From contig JABXKU010000004.1 in assembly GCA_013619105.1 (NCBI GenBank), positions 40,468-104,467 on the forward strand: a stretch of DNA of 64,000 nucleotides, given 5' to 3'. Below, one piece after another: positions 21,602 to 30,004 of this stretch (position 1 is its first letter; each line of letters begins with the position of its first letter). The position numbers and the translations under genes were made by a program. Below the pieces are notes generated by a model. The model was not told where the DNA came from and did not search any database. It was given only the letters and a program-made list of their open reading frames with translations. This stretch comes from Desulfuromonadales bacterium (lineage in GTDB: Bacteria; Desulfobacterota; Desulfuromonadia; Desulfuromonadales; Syntrophotaleaceae).

Positions 21602-23403
21602 GACGATTCGCCCAGCTGTTCAGTACGATGCTGGCCTGGCTGCTGCTCTGCAGCACTGCCCTGGCCATGACCAACCATGGCCCGCCTGCCGAACCGGTAC
21701 TGACCATTACCGGCAAGGTGACTAACCCTCTCAAGCTGACCGTTGCCGACCTGGCGCGTTTTCAGTCGGTGGAGATTCAGCTCAACGAGGTCGACCGTGA
21801 TCGTCAATTCCACGGTATCTACCTTCATCAGGCCGTGCCCCTGCGCACCCTACTGGATATGGCTGAAATCACCACGCAGAACCAACCGACTAAAAAGGGC
21901 ATCGAGTTAGCCATTCGGGTGACCGGTGTTTCTGGTAAGCAGGTGGTTCTCTCCTGGGGTGAAATCTATTACAGCAATGCAGCTGAATATGCGATTGCTT
22001 TTGCTGCGGCCCCCGTTAAGCCGATGATGACCGAGGCACGCTGCCTGAAATGCCACGGACCTGAAATCTATCAGTCGGCACTTGATCAGTATGAGCGGCC
22101 AGCACTGATGCCCAAATTGCTGATTCGTGGCGACTTCTATACCGATCGGTGTGTGGAAGGTGTCACCCGTATCGAGGTTATCGACATTTACCCAAAGCTC
22201 AAGAGCGATCGGTCACTCAAGCTTGAATCGAGCGAATTTCAAGTCACAGGTTTGGTCACCAAGGAGCTAAAGCTCTCCAGTCTCAAAGACTATCCTCAAA
22301 TGTCCATGTGGAAGAAGGTCGTGGGCCTGCATATGGGTTATCACGGTCTGCATCTTTATAAGGGGGTGTCCCTGGCTAAGGTGCTGGAAGCAGCCGGAGT
22401 CGGCGATGATCTGACCAAGGCGGTGATGATCTCCGCGCCGGATGGCTACCGGGCGCTCTTCTCCTTTGGCGAGCTGTTTCAGTCTTTTAAAGGGCGGCGC
22501 ATCATGTTGGCCGAAAGTGTTGATGGAAAGCCCCTTAAAGGGCAGCGCGGTGGAAAATACCGGATTATCGTTCCCGAAGAACTGGTTGATGATCGGGACG
22601 TATTGGCTGTCGATCGCATCGAAATTATCGACTTAAAACCTAAGGCGAAAATTTCGATTATTGGCGTCGGCCCTGGCGATACCGATCTTCTCACCCTGGA
22701 GGCCCTTAGCGCCCTGGCTCGTGCCGATGTGCTGGTGGCCCCAGAGGATATTGCCAAACGCTTTGCCCCTTACCTCGGCAACAAGCCGAACCTGTTTGAC
22801 CCGTTGCAGCTGATTAAGCACATCTACCGCAAGGCCCATCCGGACCTTAGCGCAGAGGAGTTGTCGGAGCAGGTCACGGTTGAACGGGACGCCGGTGTAC
22901 AGAAGATTCGTCAGGCTCTCGATGAAGGCAAGAACGTGGCCTTTCTCGATTGGGGCGATTCCCTCATCTACGGCAGCTCTCGCTGGATTCGTCATTACTT
23001 CAGCGACGATGAACTGGAGACGGTGGCGGCCCTGAGTTCCTTTAATGTCGCCAATGCCATGATTCAGCGCGATATCGGTGCCGGGGGATCTATTGTGATC
23101 ACCATGCCAAGCGGACTGAAAGAACATCCCCAGTTGCTTGAAGCGGTGGCCAAGAGCGGTGATACCCTGGCTATCTTTATGGGTTTGAAAGAATTTCAGG
23201 AACTGAAACCCCAATTCGATAACTACTATGCCGCCGATACCCCGGTGGCTCTGGTCTTCAGTGCCGGTGTGGCCGGCAGCGAACGGCTGGTGCGCACCAC
23301 CTTGGAGCAGGCAGTGGAAGAGCTGATGGCCGATTCGGAAAAATTCCTCGGTCTGATCTACATGGGACCGCGTCTCAATCAGCGTTCCAGCGAATGTCAG
23401 TAA
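21598..23403 (+). CDS. Exported fusion: two pterin-type domains, a CxxCH motif and a tetrapyrrole methylase-like domain
   Basis: 601 residues. A signal peptide (1-23) leads into two related domains, each like the oxidoreductase molybdopterin-binding (YedY/SUOX) fold: about 33-198 (ITGKVTNPLKLTVADL...FHGIYLHQAVPL) and about 212-346 (VTGLVTKELKLSSL...HGLHLYKGVSL). Within the first is CLKCH (149-153), a possible heme c site. From about 350 a tetrapyrrole (corrin/porphyrin) methylase-like domain starts with ISIIGVGPGDTDLLTLEAL, the SAM-binding signature. An exported SAM-dependent domain is odd, since SAM is cytosolic; it may bind a tetrapyrrole without methylating it. A strong terminator follows. 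Confidence 0.7.
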   Translation: MRRFAQLFSTMLAWLLLCSTALAMTNHGPPAEPVLTITGKVTNPLKLTVADLARFQSVEIQLNEVDRDRQFHGIYLHQAVPLRTLLDMAEITTQNQPTKKGIELAIRVTGVSGKQVVLSWGEIYYSNAAEYAIAFAAAPVKPMMTEARCLKCHGPEIYQSALDQYERPALMPKLLIRGDFYTDRCVEGVTRIEVIDIYPKLKSDRSLKLESSEFQVTGLVTKELKLSSLKDYPQMSMWKKVVGLHMGYHGLHLYKGVSLAKVLEAAGVGDDLTKAVMISAPDGYRALFSFGELFQSFKGRRIMLAESVDGKPLKGQRGGKYRIIVPEELVDDRDVLAVDRIEIIDLKPKAKISIIGVGPGDTDLLTLEALSALARADVLVAPEDIAKRFAPYLGNKPNLFDPLQLIKHIYRKAHPDLSAEELSEQVTVERDAGVQKIRQALDEGKNVAFLDWGDSLIYGSSRWIRHYFSDDELETVAALSSFNVANAMIQRDIGAGGSIVITMPSGLKEHPQLLEAVAKSGDTLAIFMGLKEFQELKPQFDNYYAADTPVALVFSAGVAGSERLVRTTLEQAVEELMADSEKFLGLIYMGPRLNQRSSECQ

Positions 23404-23457
23404 CACTGGTTTGATGCAATGCGTTGAACTCGTGGCGCGTTGGTAAGATGGATACAA

Positions 23458-23510
23458 AGGGGCAGACTCGCAGTGGTGATGGAATTGTGCGAGTCTGCCC
23501 CTCTTTTTTG
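23458..23510 (+). terminator. Strong rho-independent terminator after the fusion gene
   Basis: A near-perfect 15-bp stem, AGGGGCAGACTCGCA / TGCGAGTCTGCCCCT, is followed by CTTTTTTG. It ends the CcsA/ResB/fusion transcript. Confidence 0.9.
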
Positions 23511-23524
23511 AAGGGAAAGAGCTT

Positions 23525-23773
23525 GTGATGACACCTTGGTGGTATATGCGAAGCTTATTCTGTCTATTGGCCCTATGTCTCATCGTTTCAGGCCAGGCGT
23601 CGGCTGAGTCGGTAGTTACGGTGACAGGGCTGGTCAAGCATCACCAGCGTCTGACGCTGGAGGATCTGGCCAACTATCGATGTGAGGCGGTGCGTAGCAC
23701 AGAGGTCCGCAGTGATGGCACCTTTCAGGGTGTTTTTGCCTAATAGGGGGTGCCGCTACAGCACGCCTTGCCT
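23525..23773 (+). pseudogene. Truncated second copy of the pterin-type domain gene
   Basis: It opens like a real gene: a signal peptide (RSLFCLLALCLIVSGQASAES) and the domain start VTVTGLVKHHQRLTLEDLANY...GTFQGVF, clearly related to the first domain of the preceding fusion protein. Two consecutive in-frame stops (TAA TAG at 23741) then interrupt it, yet the same frame continues with GVPLQHALPM, matching HQAVPLRTLLDM in the paralog. After that the similarity ends and permease sequence begins. It is a duplicated, decayed and deleted gene. Confidence 0.75.
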
Positions 23774-24361
23774 ATGACGCAGATAAAGGGAGCGGTTAAC
23801 GTGGCCCAGGTTGCCATGAGCGGCCTGTATGGCCCGGCTGTAGCCGGTTTGGTGTCGATACCGATCATGCTGGCCATTGCCGCTGGTATCAACGCCACGA
23901 TCCTTACAGGGGCGCGGGTTTCCTTCGCTATGGGTGAGGACGGAGTCTTCTGGGCTCCCCTTAAGAGGGTTCATGCATCTTACGGTACTCCGGCTTGCGC
24001 CGTGCTTTGTCAGGCGTTGTTGGCCTGCTTTCTGGTCGGGATTGGCACCTTCAACCAGTTGCTCGGTTACGTGGTCTTCGTCATGCTGCTTTCCAGTATC
24101 GCCAGCGTTTTGGCATTGTTTGTTTTACGTTGGCGGTGTCCGGAACTTGATCGCCCTTATCGTACCTGGGGCTATCCGCTGGTGCCGCTACTCTTTGGCG
24201 CCGCCTATTTGTGGATTGCGGTACAGATCGGCTGGGCCAATCCCCGGACATCTCTGCTGGGCATCTTGATTGCTTTGACCAGTTTGCCCTTTTATCTTTG
24301 CAGCCGAAGGAAGGTCCAAATTAAGGCTCTTCTGGCCGATTTTTTGAAATGGAGTCTGTAG
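23774..24361 (+). pseudogene. C-terminal remnant of an APC-family amino acid permease
   Basis: In the same frame as the upstream relic, the sequence switches to the last third of an APC-superfamily amino acid transporter: KGAVNVAQVAMSGLYGPAVAGL, a helix with ATILTGARVSFAMGEDGVFW, then VMLLSSIASVLALFVLRWRCPELDRPYRTWGYP and two more helices. The first eight or so helices are missing, so it cannot be a functional transporter. The junction near 23775 marks a deletion that joined two unrelated genes. Confidence 0.8.
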
Positions 24362-24363
24362 GA

Positions 24364-25371
24364 ATGGATGTGCTGAAAATAGGCGCTTGGATGCTGCTCC
24401 TGTTGTTGTGGTTGGCAGGCCCCGTTAGTGCCCAATCGACTGAGGTGTTGTGGTGGGAGTTGGAAAACCCCGACCGATATGTCAATGGCTACAACGATCC
24501 CGATCGGGATATCTGGGAGGTGCGCAACGAGGCAGAGTTGCTGCGCCGGCGTCTCGGTCAGCCCAAGCGTTTGCTGCTGCACCAAGGCTCCTTTCCTGTT
24601 GCAGACGGGCAGGATGAGCGGAGCGCTGGTAAGCTGCGGCAGGTTCGCGCCTGTCTCATAGGGCCGGACGGCAGTCGCCAGGCTGTCCCGTTGCAGAAGG
24701 TTGGTGAGAGCATTGCCGTTGAAGTGCCGGAGGCAGACGCGGCCAGCGGGATCTATCTGCTCGGTGGTCATTTTGCTGCCGGTGCGCAGGATGTCGATGG
24801 AGACGGAGTGAGCGAACAGGTTCACTACTACGGCAAATTTCTGCTTCGGCATGGCAGCAATGACGTAAGCAACGGTGGTGAGCGGCAGGTATTTATTCAT
24901 GCTGAGGACATGCCTTTAGAGATCGGTCCTATTCAATCGAGCCGTTACAGCGGTACCATCCAGATCGCTCATCGCCCCCATACGATGGCAGTATTCTATC
25001 GGAGCCAGCCCTTGGCAGGTGCCGAGGTGACCATTTTCACCGAGCGTGGTTGGCAAAAGACTCTGTTAACCGATGATGAGGGTCGATTTGTGGTCGTGCC
25101 GACAGAGAGTCGTAGCGCTGAGCGCAACTGCGAACACTACCTCTATGTGGTGCAGTATCACGACCGGCAGCGGGGCGAATATCACTGTGCCAGTATGCCG
25201 ATGATTATAGATCCACCTTGGCCCGAGTGGTCTCATTATAATAGTACCTTCACTATCTGGATCTTGGTTGGCACCCTATTCGCCGCTCTGTTGGCTCTGT
25301 TGTTGATCAGTCGTCAGCGCCGCCGCAAACAGGCGCGCCTAGCCCGTTTTCGGGGGGCATCATGCGCGTAA
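24364..25371 (+). CDS. Periplasmic membrane-anchored protein, DUF4198/Ig-like, function unknown
   Basis: Starts at ATG 24364, just past the permease-relic stop and behind TAGGA. The 335-residue protein has a signal peptide ending at VSAQS, a beta-rich periplasmic part (about 25-275) and a C-terminal membrane helix (IWILVGTLFAALLALLLIS) with a basic tail. The segment AVFYRSQPLAGAEVTIFTERGWQKTLLTDDEGRFVV resembles DUF4198/NikM-like domains seen near metal uptake genes. It contains a DVDGDGV Ca-loop-like stretch. It overlaps the ferredoxin gene by 10 nt and should work with it at the membrane. Confidence 0.65.
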   Translation: MDVLKIGAWMLLLLLWLAGPVSAQSTEVLWWELENPDRYVNGYNDPDRDIWEVRNEAELLRRRLGQPKRLLLHQGSFPVADGQDERSAGKLRQVRACLIGPDGSRQAVPLQKVGESIAVEVPEADAASGIYLLGGHFAAGAQDVDGDGVSEQVHYYGKFLLRHGSNDVSNGGERQVFIHAEDMPLEIGPIQSSRYSGTIQIAHRPHTMAVFYRSQPLAGAEVTIFTERGWQKTLLTDDEGRFVVVPTESRSAERNCEHYLYVVQYHDRQRGEYHCASMPMIIDPPWPEWSHYNSTFTIWILVGTLFAALLALLLISRQRRRKQARLARFRGASCA

Positions 25372-26324
25372 CTCGGTTGCGCTGGCTGGTGCTGGCCGTT
25401 TGTTTTGTCCTGCTGACCTTTGGCGGCCGGATGGGGGTCCACCTTGGCGCCTATCTGCCGACCTTTGCCTGCTATTTCACCGGTTTCGACAGTTATGGCG
25501 GTGCCTGTTTTTTGGCCCCCCTTCAGTTCGCTCTGGCCGCCGGCAGCGTAGACGGACTGCTCAAAGCTCTGCTTTATGTGGTGATCGCGATCCTGTTGAT
25601 CATTCCTCTTGGTAGTGCCTGGTGTGGCTGGGTCTGCCCCTTTGCCTTTGTCCAGGATGTCCTCGATCTAATACGCCGTAAACTCGGTCTCGGTTATCTG
25701 CGTTTTCCCGAGGGTCTGCGAGAAGGTTTGCGTCCGGCCAAGTGGGTTTTTCTGTTTATCATGCTGCTGCTGCCCTTGTGGGCCGCCTTTCCGATTCTTG
25801 TGCCATCAGTGGCCCGTCACCTGAATATCCCCTTCTGCGAGCTCTGTCCGGTACGTTACATCATGCCGATGTTGACCGGTCGGGCGAGCTACATGGGGGT
25901 GGATCTGGAGAATGCCACCACCATTATTTTGAGCGGTCTGGGAGTGTTTTTCGCCATTTTGACTCTGGTGTTGAGCCTGTTCAAACGGAGATTTTGGTGT
26001 GCGTATTGCCCGATGGTGCTGGTCCTGTCTTTTTTTCGCCGAATCAGCCTGCCAAAACTGAAAAAGGATGTGCAGAAGTGCACCCGTTGCGAGATCTGCT
26101 ACAACGTCTGCCCGATGGATGTCGAGCAAGTATTTAAGGAGCGGGAAAAGGAGAATGTGACTTTTCCCGACTGCGTACTCTGTCTGGCCTGCATCGAACA
26201 CTGTCCCGAAGATGACGCTCTTCGGGCCACCTGGGCCGGAAAAACCTTTTTTCGTTCGACCCGCAAGGGTTTTTCTCGGCGTCGAAAGATCGGTGTTGAT
26301 CGTCATAAGAACAAGGATAATTAG
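25362..26324 (+). CDS. NapH/CcoG-type membrane 4Fe-4S ferredoxin protein
   Basis: This integral membrane electron carrier has 320 residues. Cys motifs at the membrane face (CGWVCPF, CELCPVRY, FWCAYCP) are typical of the NapH/NosR/CcoG group. Two classic ferredoxin clusters follow on the cytoplasmic side: CTRCEICYNVCPMD and CVLCLACIEHCPED. About five hydrophobic helices are seen. Proteins of this type pass electrons between quinones or periplasmic donors and cytosolic acceptors. Immediately upstream of a DCCP-type reductase and its activator, it is a natural candidate for their electron supply (inference). Confidence 0.85.
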   Translation: MRVTRLRWLVLAVCFVLLTFGGRMGVHLGAYLPTFACYFTGFDSYGGACFLAPLQFALAAGSVDGLLKALLYVVIAILLIIPLGSAWCGWVCPFAFVQDVLDLIRRKLGLGYLRFPEGLREGLRPAKWVFLFIMLLLPLWAAFPILVPSVARHLNIPFCELCPVRYIMPMLTGRASYMGVDLENATTIILSGLGVFFAILTLVLSLFKRRFWCAYCPMVLVLSFFRRISLPKLKKDVQKCTRCEICYNVCPMDVEQVFKEREKENVTFPDCVLCLACIEHCPEDDALRATWAGKTFFRSTRKGFSRRRKIGVDRHKNKDN

Positions 26325-26326
26325 CT

Positions 26327-27604
26327 ATGGGAAAACGTAAACAGCGCCTGCTACGCGCTCTTGGCCGTTCGGCGGAGGGTGTATTGCGGGGTTTGGAAGA
26401 GGCTGCCGACCGACCGAAGCAGCTCGATTACTTTATCGAGGTGATGCGCGCCGCCTATGTTGACGATTGTTTGGCCGAGCGACTGGAGCTAAGTGAGCCT
26501 CGGCCCAAGGTGGTCGGTATCTATTGTGTCATGGCCCCCGAGGAGCTGGTCTACGCCGCCGGTGCGATTCCCCTGCGCCTGTGCGGTGGCAGTCACGAGG
26601 CTTCCTGTGCCGGCGACGAACTGGCGCCACGGGATGCCTGCCCGGTGGTCAAATCCGCTCTCGGCAGCACCGCTCTCGGTGCGCCCTCCCTCTATGAATT
26701 GTGCGATGTGGTGGTGGTGCCCACCACCTGTGACGCCAAACGAAAAATGGGTGAGGAGTTAGCGCAGCATACCGAGGTCTGGGTTTTGGACGTCCCCCAT
26801 GTTAAGGAGAGCGAGGGGGCCAGACGCCAGTGGCTGGAAGAATTGCACGGTTTCAAGAGAGACTTGGAGCGATTGACCGGTAATCGTATCAAGCGGCGCG
26901 CCCTTAAGGAGGCCATCGCCATGCTCGGTCGCGCCCAACACCAGGCGCGCCGTCTCTATCAACTGCGTCAGGCTCCGGTCCCTGTGGTGCGTGGCAGCGA
27001 AGCAGCCCTGGCCCTGCACGCCTTTGCCTTTGACCGGGCCGATAGTTGGACCGAGGCCATGACCCGCTTAAACGATGAGTTGGAAGAGCGTACTCGCCAT
27101 CAACAGCCCTCTCAGGGCGCACAACGTCCTCGCCTTATGCTGGCCGGGGCTCCGTCAATTTTTCCTAACTGGAAACTACCGAACCTCATTGAAGAGATGG
27201 GTGGCGCTCTGGTAACTGACGAGTCCTGTGTGGGCGACCGCTATCTGTACGATCCGGTTGGGGCGGTGGAAAACACCATGGAGGACATGATGGTGGCCCT
27301 GGGCTCTCGGTATCTGATGCCCTGTACCTGTCCGTCTTTTGCGCCCAATGACGATCGCCTGTTCCGATTGCGCCAGGCGGTGGAAGATTTTCAACTAGAT
27401 GGCGTGCTTTACCTCGTCCTCAAGGGTTGCGTCATCTACGATTTTGAACTGCAGCGGGTAGAAAAGCTGATGCGAGAATTGGGCCTTCCAGTGCTGCGCA
27501 TCGAAACAGACTACAACCCGGAAGACGTGGAGCAGTTGCGTACCCGAGTTGAGGCTTTTATTGAAATGATTCAGGAAAATACACAACTGGAGGTCGGCGC
27601 ATGA
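26327..27604 (+). CDS. Double-cubane-cluster-type reductase (DCCP; HgdB/BcrB family, YjiM-like)
   Basis: This 425-residue Fe-S protein belongs to the 2-hydroxyacyl-CoA dehydratase D-component family, single-subunit type. The pattern of characterised double-cubane proteins is present: GIYCVMAPEELVYAAGAIPLRLCGG (residues 64-88), ACPVVKSALG (104-113), TTCDAKRKMGEEL (133-145), MPCTCPSF and LKGCVIYDFE. In this family a partner ATPase injects low-potential electrons for difficult reductions. Single-gene DCCPs, unlike HgdAB, are not acyl-CoA dehydratases, and their natural substrate is unknown. The activator is the next gene (overlapping by 4 nt). Confidence 0.85.
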   Translation: MGKRKQRLLRALGRSAEGVLRGLEEAADRPKQLDYFIEVMRAAYVDDCLAERLELSEPRPKVVGIYCVMAPEELVYAAGAIPLRLCGGSHEASCAGDELAPRDACPVVKSALGSTALGAPSLYELCDVVVVPTTCDAKRKMGEELAQHTEVWVLDVPHVKESEGARRQWLEELHGFKRDLERLTGNRIKRRALKEAIAMLGRAQHQARRLYQLRQAPVPVVRGSEAALALHAFAFDRADSWTEAMTRLNDELEERTRHQQPSQGAQRPRLMLAGAPSIFPNWKLPNLIEEMGGALVTDESCVGDRYLYDPVGAVENTMEDMMVALGSRYLMPCTCPSFAPNDDRLFRLRQAVEDFQLDGVLYLVLKGCVIYDFELQRVEKLMRELGLPVLRIETDYNPEDVEQLRTRVEAFIEMIQENTQLEVGA

Positions 27605-28395
27605 GGGTTTTTGCCGGGATCGATGCCGGTTCCACCTATCTTAAAGCAGCGTTGGTAGACGACAAGCGCCAGTTGCTCGGTGTCAAGACGGCGCCAACGG
27701 GAATCGATGCTCGGGAAACGGCCAAGGAAGTGCTCGACGCTCTCTGCCTTCAGGTCGGGGTCGAGCCAATGGCCCTGGCGGCCATCACCGCCACCGGTTA
27801 CAGTCGGCGCCAGATCGATCTGGCTGGAGACAACGTCACCGAGATCAAGGCCCATGCTGCCGGAGCCCGCTGGGCTCTCGGAGCCGATAGTGAGGTACGG
27901 ACTCTGATTGACGTCGGTGGACAGGACAGTAAGGTGATTGTTTTTGATGATAACGGAGCGGTGAAAAATTTTGTCATGAACGACAAGTGCGCTGCCGGCA
28001 CCGGCCGTTTTCTTGAAGCCCTGGCCCGGGTGCTGGATGTGTCGGTGAAAGAAATCGGCCCTATGGCCCTGCAGTCGAAACTGCCCTGTGAGATTAATAG
28101 CATGTGCGTGGTGTTTGCCGAATCGGAGGTAATCTCTCTGTTGGCCCGTCGCCATGATCCCGTCGATATCGTCGCCGGTATCCATGTCTCCATGGCCAAG
28201 AGAATCGCAGTTATGGCTCGCAAGGCGGGGTTGAGCGGCGAAGTACTGCTCACGGGCGGCGGCGGGCTCAATCCCGGCCTGGTGGCGGCTTTTGAGGATG
28301 AACTGTTGTGTGATGTGCACATCGCTGAGCATCCTCAGCTTAACGGTGCCATCGGCGCGGCCCTGCTCGCGGGCCGTCTGGCTGCGGCGGCTTGA
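27601..28395 (+). CDS. ATP-dependent activator/reductase (HgdC/BadF family, YjiL-like)
   Basis: This ASKHA-fold ATPase carries one 4Fe-4S cluster at a homodimer interface and drives electrons into its partner upon ATP hydrolysis. Motifs are the phosphate-1 loop GIDAGSTYLKAALVD, DVGGQDSKVI (104-113), the cluster Cys C130 (NDKCAAGTGRF) and C169 (INSMCVVFAESE), and LTGGGGLNPGL near the end. At 264 residues it has the size of activators for HgdAB and DCCP. Start ATG overlaps the DCCP stop, so the two are made together. Confidence 0.92.
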   Translation: MRVFAGIDAGSTYLKAALVDDKRQLLGVKTAPTGIDARETAKEVLDALCLQVGVEPMALAAITATGYSRRQIDLAGDNVTEIKAHAAGARWALGADSEVRTLIDVGGQDSKVIVFDDNGAVKNFVMNDKCAAGTGRFLEALARVLDVSVKEIGPMALQSKLPCEINSMCVVFAESEVISLLARRHDPVDIVAGIHVSMAKRIAVMARKAGLSGEVLLTGGGGLNPGLVAAFEDELLCDVHIAEHPQLNGAIGAALLAGRLAAAA

Positions 28396-28404
28396 GGTCA
28401 TATC

Positions 28405-29082
28405 ATGGTTATTGACTCCCTGACAGTATACGGCTCTGCCCTGACCATCGGTCTGCTGGCCGGTGCCACCCATTGCACCCTGGTCTGTACGCCCCTGATG
28501 ACTACAATGGTCCTGGGACGAGGAGAGGGGGCTCGTGATGGTCTACTGGCCTGGCTGTGGTTAGGTTGCGGTCGTATTATCGGTTGTAGTCTGCTGGGGG
28601 CGATCAGCTACGGCTGCGGTCAGTTGCTGGGTGAATTTGGGGTTTCTCTCTGGTGGCGGCACGGGGCGGTTGGCGGTCTGCTGCTGGTTCTGGCTCTGAT
28701 GATGTTCCGTTCAGCCAATGCCGTTGCTAGTGGCCATCAAGGCTGCGGCAAACACAAGCAACGAGCAGCGACTACCGGGTTGCGCTGGCCGATGCTCTTA
28801 GCCGGTGGGGTATTGGCCACGGTCCCCTGTCCGCCGCTGCTGGGGGTGCTGGGCCTCGGCCTGAACAGCCCGTCGGCATGGCAGGGTGCGTTGCTGCTTG
28901 CCATGTTCGGCCTCGGTTCTACCCTGTCTCCGATGCTGGTATTGTGCGCCGGGGCTGGCTGGTTCGGGCGGCGCTTGCACCGAGCGGCTCCCCACTATCG
29001 GCCACTGTTTCGCCGCACTGCCGGTACGGTGCTGCTGCTGCTCGGCCTCGGCTGGCTGCTAGCCGGGCTGCTGGCGGCTTAA
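28405..29082 (+). CDS. UreH/TauE-type polytopic membrane protein
   Basis: The 225-residue protein has about six hydrophobic helices. The N-terminal GATHCTLVCTPLM resembles the HCxxMCGP motif of the UreH_2 group (annotated TauE/SafE or cytochrome c biogenesis transmembrane region). A second conserved helix start is ATVPCPPLLGVLG. Relatives take part in heavy-metal export, thiol transport or cytochrome oxidase assembly. Last gene of the plus-strand cluster, 9 nt after the activator. The transported substrate cannot be told from sequence. Confidence 0.75.
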   Translation: MVIDSLTVYGSALTIGLLAGATHCTLVCTPLMTTMVLGRGEGARDGLLAWLWLGCGRIIGCSLLGAISYGCGQLLGEFGVSLWWRHGAVGGLLLVLALMMFRSANAVASGHQGCGKHKQRAATTGLRWPMLLAGGVLATVPCPPLLGVLGLGLNSPSAWQGALLLAMFGLGSTLSPMLVLCAGAGWFGRRLHRAAPHYRPLFRRTAGTVLLLLGLGWLLAGLLAA

Positions 29083-29191
29083 ACCGGGCCTGGGCTACCG
29101 TTGCTGTGGGGTGCTCCCTGTCTGGCGACAATTCGACCTGGCCCGAAGGACCGCCGTGGCAGGCCATAGAATGTCCCTCGTCTGATCCCCG

Positions 29192-30004
29192 TCAGGCGTA
29201 TTGACGGGCCAGCAGGGCGGCTACGTCGGGATCGAGCAGGTCCCGGCGTCGTACACGATCAAAGGCGTTGAGCAGATCGGCGACGCGGACGCTGGCCTTG
29301 CGCTGGGCGCCGTACTGCTCGATGATCCGGCCCTGGTGCATCATGACGATGTGATCGGGCAACTGTACCGCCTGCTGCATGGAGTGGGTCACCATCAGGG
29401 CGGTGAGGTTTTCCCGCTCGATGATCTCCTTGGTCAGGGCGGCCACCTGGGCGGCACTTTTTGGATCGAGGGCCGCGGTGTGCTCGTCCAGCAGCAGCAG
29501 CTTGGGACGCTGCCAGGTGGCCATCAACAGGGTCAGGGCCTGGCGTTGCCCCCCGGAGAGGGTGCCGATGGGGTTATCTAGGCGATCTTCGAGTCCCATA
29601 TTGAGCGTTCGCACCCGGGCGCGAATCTCCTCTCGCGCTTTGCGGCTGACTGCCCTGCGCAAGCCCTGCCGCTGGCCGCGCCGCATGGCGAGCACGATAT
29701 TCTCCGCGATACTCATGCCGGCGGCGGTGCCGGCGAAGGGATTCTGGAACACCCGACCGATCTGCCCGGCTCGCCGGTACTCCGGCTGGCCGGTGATATC
29801 GACCCCGGCTAGTTCGATCGATCCGGCATCCGCCTGGAACGCCCCGGCGACGGCGTTGAGCAGAGTACTTTTGCCGGAGCCGTTGGTGCCGATGATGGCG
29901 GCGAAGCAGCCGTCCTCGATGTCTAGATCGATATCGCGCAAGGCGGTGACTTCGTTGGCCGTGCCGGGGAAAAAGGTTTTGGCAAGATTTCTTATTTTAA
30001 GCAT
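29192..30004 (-). CDS. ABC transporter ATP-binding protein (importer of the COG1101/COG2984 type)
   Basis: This cytoplasmic ATPase subunit has 270 residues. Walker A GTNGSGKST is near residue 38, the Q-loop is in FQNPFAG, the signature LSGGQ comes before LTLLMATWQRPKLLLLDEHTAAL (Walker B), and the switch His is in MVTHSMQQAV. It resembles ATPases paired with ABC_sub_bind binding proteins and BPD_transp_2 permeases. The start overlaps the permease stop by 8 nt. It is the last gene of the operon. Confidence 0.92.
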   Translation of the reverse strand: MLKIRNLAKTFFPGTANEVTALRDIDLDIEDGCFAAIIGTNGSGKSTLLNAVAGAFQADAGSIELAGVDITGQPEYRRAGQIGRVFQNPFAGTAAGMSIAENIVLAMRRGQRQGLRRAVSRKAREEIRARVRTLNMGLEDRLDNPIGTLSGGQRQALTLLMATWQRPKLLLLDEHTAALDPKSAAQVAALTKEIIERENLTALMVTHSMQQAVQLPDHIVMMHQGRIIEQYGAQRKASVRVADLLNAFDRVRRRDLLDPDVAALLARQYA

